A stretch of DNA of 64,000 nt from Fallopia convolvulus. Its lineage: Eukaryota > Streptophyta > Magnoliopsida > Caryophyllales > Polygonaceae. Under the pieces are notes generated by a model. The model did not search any database and had not been told where the DNA came from. It was given only the letters and a program-made list of their open reading frames with translations. Each line of letters opens with the position of its first letter. Position 1 is the first letter of the stretch. A program made the position numbers and the translations under genes. This document shows positions 45,401 to 54,362 of the stretch, piece by piece. The stretch is taken from NCBI GenBank assembly GCA_964016875.1, contig OZ024737.1:29079683-29143682 (forward strand), in the 5' to 3' direction.

Positions 45401-47894
45401 GTTAGACTTTTCTGGTTTTATTTGATTTATAATTGTCTATTGTTGCAAAAAGACATTTGTTGAGGATAACACTAACGTTATTTTTTCTCCCTAGATCGGG
45501 CTAAAAGTTATGTTGAAAAGAAAAAGGTAAATTTTTTTTGAAACGTATCAGTTATTTCATAAAACAAATTTGTTTTGCTTCTGAAAAAACGCCTCAGTTG
45601 TCAGTTAAGAGGCGAACGCCTTTAGGAAATTGCATTCCTTAGCCTATGAAAGGTGGTATAGCCATTGCCCAAGCGCCTATGCGTCTCTTTTTTTAATACT
45701 GTGTTTTTCTTTGTGGGTATAATTTTGTCTTCATGAATATATTTATATTTTTCATACACCAGTGTCTATCCTGATCCATTTTGGTTCGTTTTTAATGTTT
45801 TATTCTCAACATATGGCCTACTGCATCTGTATCTTTAAATTGTGCTCTAGCTATCTTCATTTGTAACTTGTAAGTATATCATAGTCAACTGAATGGATTG
45901 AAAGCTGCTGATTATGTATCTGTAGAATTTCTGAACATTCTTTAATGTAACCACTTTTGGTTGTATATCTTCTTGTATCTACAGCCTTCAAGGTCACGGG
46001 CTTATCATTCTGAATGGAGGGGATCAAAAGATGAAGAGCACGATGGAACTTTTGAACGTATGAATTTTTCTGCACACAAAATTTCGCATTCTGAAGAGAT
46101 AATTGCTCATCCTAGGCATATGAAACAAATGAAGCCCCATCAGATAGAGGGCTTCAATTTTCTGAAGAGTAATTTGTTGGATGCTGAGAATCCTGGCGGT
46201 TGCATTCTGGCACATGCTCCTGGATCCGGCAAGACTTTCATGATCATAAGCTTCATGCAGAGCTTTCTTGCTAAATATCCTAACGGAAGGCCCTTGGTTG
46301 TGCTGCCGAAGGGCATTTTATCTACTTGGAAAAAGGAATTTCAAAGGTGGCAGATCGAAGATTTCCCTCTACTAGACTTCTATTCGGTCAAAGCGGACAG
46401 TAGAAAACAACAGCTTGAAGTCCTAATGCAGTGGAAAGAGAAGAGGAGCATTCTGTTTCTAGGTTATAAACAATTTTCAACAATTGTTACTGACAACAGT
46501 CACAGCAATGCAACAAAGGGCTGCCAGGAGATTCTACTTCATCTTCCTACTATCCTCATCCTCGATGAAGGGCACACTCCGAGAAATGAAAACACTGACG
46601 TGCTCCACTCGCTTGCAAAGGTTGAGACCCCAAGAAAAGTCGTCCTTTCTGGGACACTTTACCAGAACCATGTCAAGGAAGTCTTTAATATCCTCAACCT
46701 TGTCCGGCCAAAATTCTTGAAGCTTGAAACTTCCAGGGTGATAAGGAAGAGAATAATGAGCTTTGTAGAGATCTCAGGGGTGAGGAAACACCTGAAGGGA
46801 ACTGGAGATGCTCCCTTCTATGAGCTGGTGGAGTATACTCTCCAACAAGACAAGGACTCGAGAAGAAAAGCAGCAGTAATCAGGGATCTGAGAGAGATGA
46901 CCTCTAGAGTCCTACACTACTACAGGGGAGACTTCCTTGATGAGCTTCCCGGGCTTGTTGACTTTACCGTCCTGGTCAAGCTGACCCCGGTACAGCGCTC
47001 GGAAGTTGAAAAATTAAAGAGGGCTGAGAGAGGACATTTTAGGAGAAACGCACGAGGGTGTGCAGTGTATGTGCATCCAAAGCTGAAGCAATTCACAGAG
47101 ATGAATGCAGCTACTGGGGAGAGGGGTAGTACGCTGGTGTCTGAGGAGAGACTAGACCAGCTAATTGAGACTATAGACGTGCAGGAAGGGGTGAAGGCCA
47201 AATTCTTCATGAGCATGCTGCGTTTATGTGAAGCTGCAAGCGAGAAGCTGTTGGTGTTTAGCCAGTATATCCTTCCACTGAAGTTTCTGCAGAGACTTGC
47301 AATGCAAGTCAAGGGCTGGACGCTTGGGAGGGAGATCTTTGAGGTTACTGGTGACACTCTCCCTGATCAGCGGGAGTGGTCTATGGAAAGGTTCAATAAG
47401 TCGTCAGATGCAAGGGTCTTCTTTGGGTCGATCAAGGCTTGTGGTGAGGGAATATCTCTTGTGGGCGCTTCCAGGATCATTATCCTGGATGTTCATTTGA
47501 ATCCTTCCGTGTCCCGCCAGGCGATAGGTCGTGCTTTCAGGCCTGGCCAGGAAAAGAAGGTCTATTCCTACAGATTGGTGGCTGCTGAGTCACCGGAAGA
47601 AGAAGACCATCTTACTTGTTATAAGAAGGAGCTTATTGCTAAGAGGTGGTTCGAGTGGAATGACTACTCTGGAAATAGCCTGGACTTTGAAATGGAGGAG
47701 GTTGATATCAAGGAATCCGGTGATTTGTTTCTGGGGAGCCCTGCTTTGGCTGGGGATGTCAAGGCTTTGCATAGAAGGTCAGTTTACTTCTTTTCTAATC
47801 TCATCATATGCTGACATTCATGGCAACTTGAAAGTTGATAATACTAACCTTATCTAAGATTAATCCGTCACAACTTGAATTGCGATGCAGGTAG
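39403..47894 (+). CDS. DRD1: DRD1/CHR35-type SNF2 ATPase of RNA-directed DNA methylation
   Basis: Predicted 854-aa nuclear SNF2-family ATPase. In Arabidopsis DRD1 works with DMS3 and RDM1 (DDR complex) to load RNA polymerase V on chromatin for siRNA-guided DNA methylation. Exons: 39403-39457, 43133-43512, 44175-44348, 45085-45243, 45985-47777, 47891-47894. All introns are GT-AG, phases match throughout, and the sum is 855 codons with stop. The N-terminal part has a basic RPKRRKL (likely nuclear signal), YSDPFAVPNLLE, an acidic VVILDSDDEED stretch, LGDMWNEM and a Cys/His module (HDCDHSYVLKDDIGYVCRVC). The helicase core follows. Closest family is DRD1 rather than CLASSY (GGCILAHAPGSGKTFMIISF, DEGHTPRN). 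Introns 1-4 contain transposon fragments but the frame is intact. The first exon is the least certain, supported by start context and phase. Confidence 0.88.
41600..42560 (+). pseudogene. LINE pol C-terminal remnant, split by a hAT MITE
   Basis: Around 41630-41800 the sequence resembles the WFGH...RGRGRLKKSWKDVI end region of plant LINE-like reverse transcriptases. After the hAT insertion it resumes as HDLTLLDVSIDLAECRN then WRGLRRR. Removing the MITE and one 8-bp duplication joins DVITHDLTLLDVSIDLAECR in a single frame. It lies in intron 1 of the DRD1-type gene, same strand, and is not functional. Confidence 0.6.
41801..42464. mobile_element. GC-rich hAT MITE (GGCGC words)
   Basis: The ends CTTAGTTTTAAAAGGCGC and, inverted, CTTAGTTTAAAAAAGCGCGC are flanked by the exact 8-bp duplication CACATGAT (41793-41800 and 42465-42472). 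Both subterminal regions are dense in GGCGC/GCGCC, and a GGC/CGG-rich patch (41960-42110) lies between. At 664 bp it is a marked GC island inside an AT-rich intron. Confidence 0.92.
43133..43512 (+). CDS. DRD1: DRD1-type gene, exon 2
   Basis: It starts after GAACAG and ends before GTGAGA. It encodes the basic RPKRRKL, then VIDYSDPFAVPNLLESISSG and KYGSVTKDIEALLARNMQV, well matched to the conserved N-terminal block of plant DRD1, and an acidic DSDDEEDAVQNPSHPLQQID. An in-frame stop at about 43099 upstream forces use of an acceptor near here. Confidence 0.85.
43603..43725. mobile_element. LINE/RTE-type 3' tail fragment with (CAT)n
   Basis: (CAT)n followed by GACCCAGTGTGGCTCCGC, a GCGGAATCTGGGGGGTC run and GATAGACCC. 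This combination is familiar from the 3' ends of plant RTE-like LINEs. It lies in intron 2 of the DRD1-type gene. Assignment is from memory of the pattern, so moderate. Confidence 0.45.
43935..44030. mobile_element. Eroded relative of the GGCGC hAT MITE
   Basis: TTTTTAAAAGCGCC...GGCGCGCGCCTAG in intron 2 resembles the end of the element at 41801-42464, without a detectable partner or duplication. A similar GCGCC-containing patch is at 45585-45700 in intron 4 (AACGCCTCAG...AAGCGCCTATGCG). Confidence 0.4.
44175..44348 (+). CDS. DRD1: DRD1-type gene, exon 3
   Basis: 58 codons between TTTGCAAG and AAG|GTATTT. Basic start (RVRKEKEKSEELKEKDK), GLYLGVDFEEDD, then LGDMWNEMTVALEVSK, which matches the IWNEM..ALE.SK segment conserved before the Cys/His module in DRD1 proteins. 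Confidence 0.88.
44469..44586. mobile_element. Small foldback MITE in DRD1 intron 3
   Basis: GTGTTTCGATTACACCATTTAATGCATTA at the left corresponds, inverted, to GCGCTTGGATTACAACATTTAATGCATTA at the right. Length about 118 bp, with no clear target duplication. The G(C/T)GCTTGGATTAC ends suggest a Harbinger-like MITE. Confidence 0.65.
45085..45243 (+). CDS. DRD1: DRD1-type gene, exon 4 with Cys/His module
   Basis: 53 codons between TTTAACAG and AAG|GTAAAC. It contains CDHSYVLKDDIGYVCRVCG, a small CxxC-containing module found in DRD1/CLASSY-type SNF2 proteins that probably binds zinc, then IIDKGIETIIDIQYKK. Confidence 0.9.
45985..47777 (+). CDS. DRD1: DRD1-type gene, exon 5: whole SNF2 helicase core
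   Basis: 598 codons without a stop between ATCTACAG and AG|GTCAGT. Residue numbers refer to the full 854-aa prediction. Entry block MKPHQIEGFNFL; motif I HAPGSGKT (333-340); LVVLPKGILSTWKKEF (Ia); motif II DEGH (450-453); SGTLYQNHVKEVFNIL (III); DFLDELPGL linker. In the second RecA lobe: VFSQYILPLKFLQRL (IV), FFGSIKACGEGISLVGASRI (V), RQAIGRAFRPGQ (VI, about 767-778). All catalytic motifs are intact, including Lys of motif I and the Arg pair of motif VI. Lack of an intron across the core is typical of this subfamily. Confidence 0.95.
47891..47894 (+). CDS. DRD1: DRD1-type gene, terminal coding micro-segment (G + TAG)
   Basis: Exon 5 leaves AG in phase 2; the acceptor GATGCAG at 47890 is followed by G TAG, completing Arg and the stop, so the protein ends LHRR. 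A 113-bp intron precedes it. If the intron is retained the protein instead ends about a dozen residues later at 47814. The spliced form is preferred because DRD1 proteins end at a comparable basic dipeptide. Confidence 0.7.
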
Positions 47895-48985
47895 CCCTTT
47901 TCTTTTGTGGCCAGTGAATCTCGTGTCAGGCGTCAAGTGTGGAACTCACACTTTCCCTAGTCGTAGCAATCTAACTTGCATGTGGCAGCAGTTTTCAGAG
48001 GGCTTCCATTTTGTGGCAACATTCTTACGTGCTAAGTTGGAATTTGTCAAGTTCTTATGTTATAGATCACTCTCTTTTGAAATTAGGCTTTTTGAGTAAG
48101 ACGGTGATTCCTCTGCTCCACGCTGCGTTGTAAATGCATTAGTCTACTCCAGATCAAGGGTTAGTTTTTGAAATGTAAATTACGATATATCTGGATCATA
48201 CTAGCAGTCAATATATCTGGTTCCTTATTTTACTAGCTAAATTTGGCCTTGTGTCCCCCTTGTTTTAGTTTGCGAGTGAAGACGTAGTTTTATCTGTCTT
48301 AAAAAATATGAAAAGTGAAAGAATTGCATGTGTTTAAAAATGTATTTTTTTGAAATGAAAGGTATTTTCAGGGAAAAGTGAAATAAAAAAAATGTACTTG
48401 GTCAACATTGAAATAACCGACAAAGTATCTGAACCTGCTTGGCATTGAGCTGAGCCACGAAGCAGCTATGGAGTCCATTACAGTAGTCGAGAAAATAAGC
48501 GGTAACGGTGTAGCCTTGGTTCCGGCTACTTCCCTAATCCCTAGCCTGGTTTGAGCCAGGGGATCGGGGCGTAACTTGCCTGAGCCTCACAAAATCGGCC
48601 ATTCTCATTTCATTGCCACACGACATCTGTTGGAAGGTGCTCCAGATGACACTCGAGGCCGACACCAGAGTTTGGCGGGAGTACTCCACTCGCACCTCAT
48701 TGTCGAACTCGCTGAGTCGCTCACTTGGTACACCACCGCCTCGCTTGCAACAGGACAATGCTAGCTAGGAGGATGATCACGCCCATGCATGCCTAACCGT
48801 GATCAGCTTTTTTGTTATGTTTTGTTTCTCTCTAGTGGGTTTCACTTGACTTTGAATCTCATGCCTTCAATCTTCTACTAGCAAGTGTTTATATATTCGG
48901 TCCTATTACCCGCTTTTTTTGGGTAATTGCAAATACACCCTAATTTTGTAAGGAAAATTTGTATGGAACCCTTTACTTAAAAAAA
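47895..48985. other. 3' flank of the DRD1-type gene, no further gene supported
   Basis: The 3' UTR probably ends around 48150-48300. A GC-richer block at 48420-48790 has open frames on both strands, including a 74-codon minus frame (48758-48534). None shows a recognisable domain; it may be an old gene fragment or repeat. Confidence 0.4.
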
Positions 48986-49449
48986 GGGAAATTTCTTTTG
49001 GTGCCCCTATGTTGTTGCCTTTTCCTTTTGGTGTCTAAAAAAAAATATTCCTTTTGGTACCCCTGAGGTTTTGGCTTTTCCCGTTGACGCACCTCTCCGG
49101 TTCAAATTAGTCAATTTCAAGCTTACCATTATGTCCATCACCCTTAAATTAGTAGGATTTGACTATTAAAACATCAAAATTCATAACCAAACTACATCAA
49201 TTTGAATTTTTAAACAATTTTGCAAACAACCCCTTAAAATAGAGGATTGTTTAAAAATTCAAATTGATGTAGTTTAGTTATGAATTTAAGTGTTTTAAGA
49301 GTTGAATCCTACAATTTAAGGGTGATGAACATAATGGTAAGATTGAAATTAGCTAATTTGAATCGGGGAGGGGACTCACGTGAAAAGCCAAAACCTCAGG
49401 GGTACCAAGAGGAATAAGTTTTTTTCTTGGGCACCAAAAGGAATTTCCC
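48986..49449. mobile_element. Mutator-type foldback MITE, 464 bp
   Basis: The ends GGGAAATTTCTTTTGGTGCCC and, inverted, GGGAAATTCCTTTTGGTGCCC extend into arms of about 220 bp (blocks TGGTACCCCTGAGGTTTTGG, TTACCATTATGT.CATCACCC, AAACTACATCAATTTGAATT). The 9-bp duplication TTAAAAAAA lies at 48977-48985 and 49450-49458. No coding content. Confidence 0.93.
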
Positions 49450-49500
49450 TTAAAAAAAAGACAAGTCTCAAAAGAATGATTTTAATTAAAACCGCTTGAA

Positions 49501-50740
49501 AAATGTAATGTTTTTGGCCCAATAAAGCCCACACCAATTATCGTAAAACCGATAGGCTATAAATGTGTATTTATATGTAATGAGAAACATGAAATTGTAA
49601 GATACAAGACAAGACTTGTAGCTCAAGGTTTTTCTCAAATATTCGGGATATATTATGAGCAAACTTATTCCCATGTAGTTGATGCAACTACATTAAGATT
49701 TTTAATTAGCCTAACTATTTCAGAGGAACTACAAATGCGACTTATGGATGTTATAACTGCATATATATATATGGATCACTTGATAGTGATATTTACATGA
49801 AAGTTCCCGATGAATTAAAATTACTCGAGGTATGTAAAGCAAAACCTAGAAAAATGTTTTCTATAAAATTGCAAAGATCATTATATGGTCTAAAGCAATC
49901 TAGAAGGATGTGGTACAATCGGCTTAGTGAATATCTTTTTAAAGAAGGATATCAAAATGATATCGTTTGTCCATGTGTTTTATTCAAGCGATGGATTTGC
50001 TATTATTGCATTATATGTTGATGATTTAAATATTATCGGTACATCCGATGAACTTGAAAATGTTGCAAAATATTTGATGAAAGAATTTGGAATGAAAGAT
50101 CTTGGAAGAACCAAATTTTGTATTCCCTACCTAAGAGAAATTGGTGCATTAATGTGTCTCGCAAATAATACTACACCAGATATTGCTTTTGATGTAAGCT
50201 TGTTATCAAGATATAACTCATTACCAACAAGACGACATTGGAACAGAATTAAACATGTGTTTCGATACCTACGAGGTACTCTTGACGTTGGGTTATATTA
50301 TCATAAAAATGAAAATGCTACTCTTGTTGGATATGCAGATGCAGAATATCTATCAGATCCACACAAAGCAAAATCTCAAAATGGTTATATATTCAGTTAT
50401 GGAGATACGACAATCTCATGGAGGTCAACAAAGCAAACGTTTACCCTATATCATCAAACCATGCAGAATTAATTGCTCTTTATGAAACAAGAAGAGAATG
50501 TGTCTGGTTAAGATTCAATTACTGAATACATACAAAAAGAATGCAAATAAGATCAATTGCAGACAATCCAACCACGATACATAAAGACAATTCTGCATGT
50601 GTCATACAAGTCAAAGGGGGTTACATCAAAGGAGATCAGACGAAGCACATTTCGCCAAAACAATTCTCAACTTATGATCTAGAGAAGGAGAGCATGACCG
50701 AAATCCAACAAATCCGATAAAGTGAAAATGTTGAAGATTT
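49501..50740 (+). pseudogene. Ty1/copia pol remnant with internal deletion
   Basis: Plus-strand reverse transcriptase to RNase H of a copia element. Blocks: KPIGYKCVF, RYKTRLVAQGFSQ (about 49600), LQMRLMDVITAY, SLYGLKQSRRMWYNRLSEYL, IIALYVDDLNIIG (YxDD about 50015), MKDLGRTKFC, then directly REIGALMCLANNTTPDIAFD, RYLRGTLDVGLYY, GYADAEYLSDPHKAKSQNGY and ISWRSTKQT. Between KFC and IGALM some 80-90 residues normally present are missing. A frameshift in a (TA)n run (about 49760) and another near 49990 add to this. RNase H remnants (GGYIKGDQTKHISPK) reach about 50660. Confidence 0.9.
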
Positions 50741-51071
50741 GTTCAAGTGGCATTTCCTTGTATATGTTGTATTGTTGTAGGGAGATGTTGGTTCAAATCT
50801 CCCCCCTAGCACCTTACGCTTTTCTTTTTCCTCACATATTCCCATTTTTATCTCACTTTTTATCTTACTTTTTATCTCACTTTTTATCTCACTTTTTTAC
50901 TAATTATAATTTTTAACCCATTTTTTCTAATTTCATTTTTGCCCTATAATCTAACCCACCATAATTTTTATTCCTGCTTTCGTCCATGAGTATATTGTAC
51001 TTATACGGCAAGTTCAAGCCAAATTTAATCTTTTGTAATTTCCTCCGAATTCCCCAACAATAGGAGCTATA
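50741..51071. other. Copia 3' flank, T-rich, no gene
   Basis: GGGAGATGTTGG may be the polypurine tract and start of an eroded copia LTR. A reiterated TTTTTATCTCACTT stretch (50845-50900) follows. The edge at 51072 is a Helitron-like terminus. Confidence 0.4.
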
Positions 51072-51079
51072 CTAGTATG

Positions 51080-52158
51080 CAAGGTTATCAGAATCCCGAT
51101 CCGATTCTACGATTCTAGCGATCCTACGATCCATAACACTTGATATGATCCACGATCCCAAGTAGAATCTTATAGAGTAGGATCTTAAATGATTTAGAAT
51201 ACAATCTCGATCTGATCCTGCTTTTACATACAATTTTAACGATCCTATAGACGATTCTAACAATCTTATAAAATGACAACTATGACTATATATTATTAAT
51301 AATTTCACGGTTAGCATATCATTTTCATTAAAATTGTTGACTAGTGATGTACATCAAGGTTGTCAGGATCGGGATTCTTGGATCGGATCGTAAAGGGTAG
51401 TAGGATCGGATCGTAGAATCAAATCATTAGGATCGTAAGATCCTACTACATTAATGAAATAATGAAAGAACTAATATTAATATATTGTATATCACTCAAA
51501 TATGAAAGTTAATCATTAAAAAACATGTATATTATTCATAAAATACACCAAAGGCAACAAATCCATATATAAGATGAAATATTTTTTTAATACTCCGATA
51601 CATTTCTTGTAAGAAGAGATAGAAAGAATGCAATTTTCATATTTTTTAATTTTTATGTAAATTTTAAGTAAATAATAAGTCATTTATAAATAATTTAATG
51701 TATTAAGTTAATGAGTTAATGGCTAAAGTGGGCCAAAATATCCAAAATGATGATTTGTAACTTAATTTGTGTGATTTAGTAGGATCTTACGATCCCACGT
51801 ACGATCCTACGATCCTGTACGATCCTACTACGATCCTGTACGATCCTACTACGATCCTACTTGTTACAATTCACTACGTACGATCCGAGTCGTTTTGTGA
51901 AATCCGGATCGTAGGATCGTAGGATCGTACGATCTGGATCGCGGTTTTGATAACATTAATGTACATCATTTTTAATAATCAAATTAATAACGTTTATCAT
52001 TTTCTTACTTCATATATAACTAGATATACAATCTATTAAGTTATCCTTTCATAGTTTTAGTTATAATGTAGGATCTTACGATTCAACGATCATATCTTAC
52101 GATCCGATCCAAAAGACCCTCAACGATCCAACCTAGAATCCCGATCCTGATAACCTTG
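51080..52158. mobile_element. hAT MITE rich in GATCC/GGATC words, holding a second one
   Basis: The ends CAAGGTTATCAGAATCCCGAT and, inverted, CAAGGTTATCAGGATCGGGAT are flanked by the exact 8-bp duplication CTAGTATG (51072-51079 and 52159-52166). Subterminal TACGATCC/GGATCGTA words are dense. A related element is nested at 51355-51958. It is itself inserted in a Helitron-like terminus, since the duplication begins with its CTAG. Confidence 0.93.
51355..51958. mobile_element. Nested hAT MITE of the same family
   Basis: It starts CAAGGTTGTCAGGATCGGGA and ends GGTTTTGATAACATTA, flanked by the exact 8-bp duplication ATGTACAT (51347-51354 and 51959-51966). It is full of GGATCGTA/TACGATCC words. 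Its two ends match less well than those of the host element. Confidence 0.88.
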
Positions 52159-53260
52159 CTAGTATGTATTCCCGTACTTTGTACGGGTTTTTCTTAACTA
52201 AAATATCAATTATAAAATATTTTCAAATATATTTATTATCCGAGAAAAATAAGTATTTAAATGCTTAAATATAAATTTTTGTATAACCAAATTGGCAAGG
52301 AGATTGCTAGTAATATACGATTATAACGATAACTATTCAATTAAGATATCTTAGTTAAAAAATGATTCTATCTAAAAATAAAATAAATATTCTATAATTT
52401 GTAAAGTAGCATAAAAAATATTCTCATGATCTTCCTATCTATCATATCCAAAAATAAAAGATTGTTTAAGAAAGAGATTTTCTATCCTATATTCTAAAAA
52501 CATGGATAAGAATTTATCATATCCAAAAATAAAAGATTTTTTTTAAAAAAAAGGTAGTGTTGTACAATCTAAAAGTGACATGTGTTGTTTAATAATTTTT
52601 TAACATCCGTTTTAGGTTATAGTTATGATGATTTTGAAACAAGAATTATGAGCTAGAAGTTAAATATACAAACCTCTCTAAAAAAGTGAAATTGTATAAA
52701 CAAATTAACTAGTTATACCCGTCATGCCATGCACGACTATGGTTCGGTCAAACGCATTTTGTCGCTCGATAAAGTAAAAAGTAGATAAAAACAAATATTA
52801 TATTTTTTGTATTTTTTATTACTATTAAATATTATATTACCTATTTTTATTATTTTTAATCAATATAACTATTTATCATTAACTTTTTTTATTAGAAAAT
52901 AAAAAATATATATTTATAAACAAATTCATGAAAAGATATCATATTAAAAGATAAAAGATATTTATACTTATTTTCAATATTTTTAATTTGTTATCTTTAA
53001 TTTTAAATATTTCTATAAGGAAGTTTTCAAACGATATTGTTATACTAAATAGATATTTATTTGATATTAAAGATAGATTTAAATAGTTAAAGAAGAATTT
53101 AATAGAAAAAAATTAAATTTGTTATCTTTTATAAATATGAGGTGAGGCCAAAATCCTCATGTGACTCTAAAAAGCACTATAATTTAATATATTAGTTGTA
53201 CCCGTCGTACCATGTACGACTACAATTTGATATTTAATAGACGTTATAAATAAGATATTA
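52159..53260 (-). mobile_element. Helitron-like 3' termini, at least three, minus orientation
   Basis: Helitron 3' ends have a GC-rich hairpin about 10 bases before CTRR and insert between A and T. Read on the minus strand: hairpin CCCGTACAAAGTACGGG (52187-52171) then CTAG across the hAT insertion (51072); CGTGCATGGCATGACGGG then CTAG|T at 52712-52709; CGTACATGGTACGACGGG then CTAA|T at 53195-53192. Matching 5' ends were not found, so these are probably fragments of non-autonomous elements. The surrounding DNA is very AT-rich, with duplicated stretches (for example AAAGATATTTATA words at 52950 and 53530). Confidence 0.5.
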
Positions 53261-53840
53261 ATAAATAAAAATATAATATAAACTTTAATATAAGTAATTT
53301 ATTGCTTGTAGAATGTATAATTTTTATAATCAAATATTTTATTATTCATATTTTATTACTTTTTATGTACATAAATTTAGAGATTATCAAATATTTTAAT
53401 ATATCTATCAAATATTATGTTCCTTATTTTTATTATTTTTGCATTATAATTATTCATCATTAATTTTATTATTATAAAAGAATATACATCTATAAATAAA
53501 TTCGTGAAAAGATATCATGTTAAAAAAAATAAAGATATTTATATTATTTTAAAATATTTTAAATTTGTTATCTTTTATTTTAAATATTTGTATAAGTAAG
53601 TTTTTAAAAGATATTGTTTATACTAAATAGATATTTGTTTGATTTTAAAGATAGATTTAAATAGTTAAAGAAAAATTTGTGATAGAAAAAAGTTAAACTA
53701 TTAAAAATAAAAATTAGTTTTTTAAATATGTGTTAGGGTCAGAATCGTTCTGGTGACTCGAAAAGGGATAGCTTTACTATATAGTTATAGATGGTTGTAG
53801 ATTAATCTTTAATCTATATACTCCGTACTAAATAAATGAT
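53261..53840. other. AT-rich stretch upstream of the EAR-motif gene
   Basis: It shows partial similarity to 52760-53160 (shared TTGTTATCTTTTA, AAAGATAGATTTAAATAGTTAA), so it is probably an older copy of the same repeat. No gene was seen. Confidence 0.45.
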
Positions 53841-54026
53841 GTTCTCGTAAATATTTCATGATTATTTCCCTTAAACTAGGCCTCGTGAAACGCGTGAGAA
53901 ACCGGAAAACACAAAAGAGCTCCTCAGTTTTAGACCCCCAACCCCCAACTACCTCCTTGGGCTCTGACCAGATCGGAGCTTTCCCGACGAAGCCGATCCA
54001 TCGTCGATCTTCCACCGGTGAATCAA

Positions 54027-54362
54027 ATGGAGGGTGTTGGAGCTCGTCTCGGCCGATCCTCCAGCCGTTACGGTACAACCACGGTCTTCACCGGTCCGGT
54101 GAGAAAGTGGAAGAAGGAATGGGTCCACATAGCGCCGCGTACCAACCACCAGAACGCCGCCGCCAATCGCCAGCACTCCTCTCTCGCTAACGGTCGTAGT
54201 AACGCCTCCTCCCGCCTCCTACTCTACAGATGGACCCCGATTTCCAAGAGCAACAACAACGATGTGGAGAATAAAAGCCCTAATTCCGAGGAAGACGATC
54301 CCGAATCGGCTGCTGCCGCTGCCTCTCAGGAGCCTCCGAGAAAGAAATTCAGATATGTCCCG
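54027..54362 (+). CDS. EAR-motif gene, exon 1
   Basis: 112 codons from ATGGAGGG to CCG|GTACGT. GC-richer than the flanks. Encodes the conserved GPVRKWKKEWVH block, the Asn/Ser-rich linker and RKKFRYVP. Confidence 0.85.

Noticed and set aside
45961..47814. Single-exon 617-aa gene starting at the ATG at 45961
   Set aside because: The first eight codons lie in intron sequence before a good acceptor (ATCTACAG at 45984), and four conserved upstream exons join in phase; the ending at 47814 is intron readthrough.
48534..48758. 74-codon minus-strand frame in a GC-richer block
   Set aside because: All frames are fairly open in this block and none matches a known domain; recorded only as unassigned sequence.
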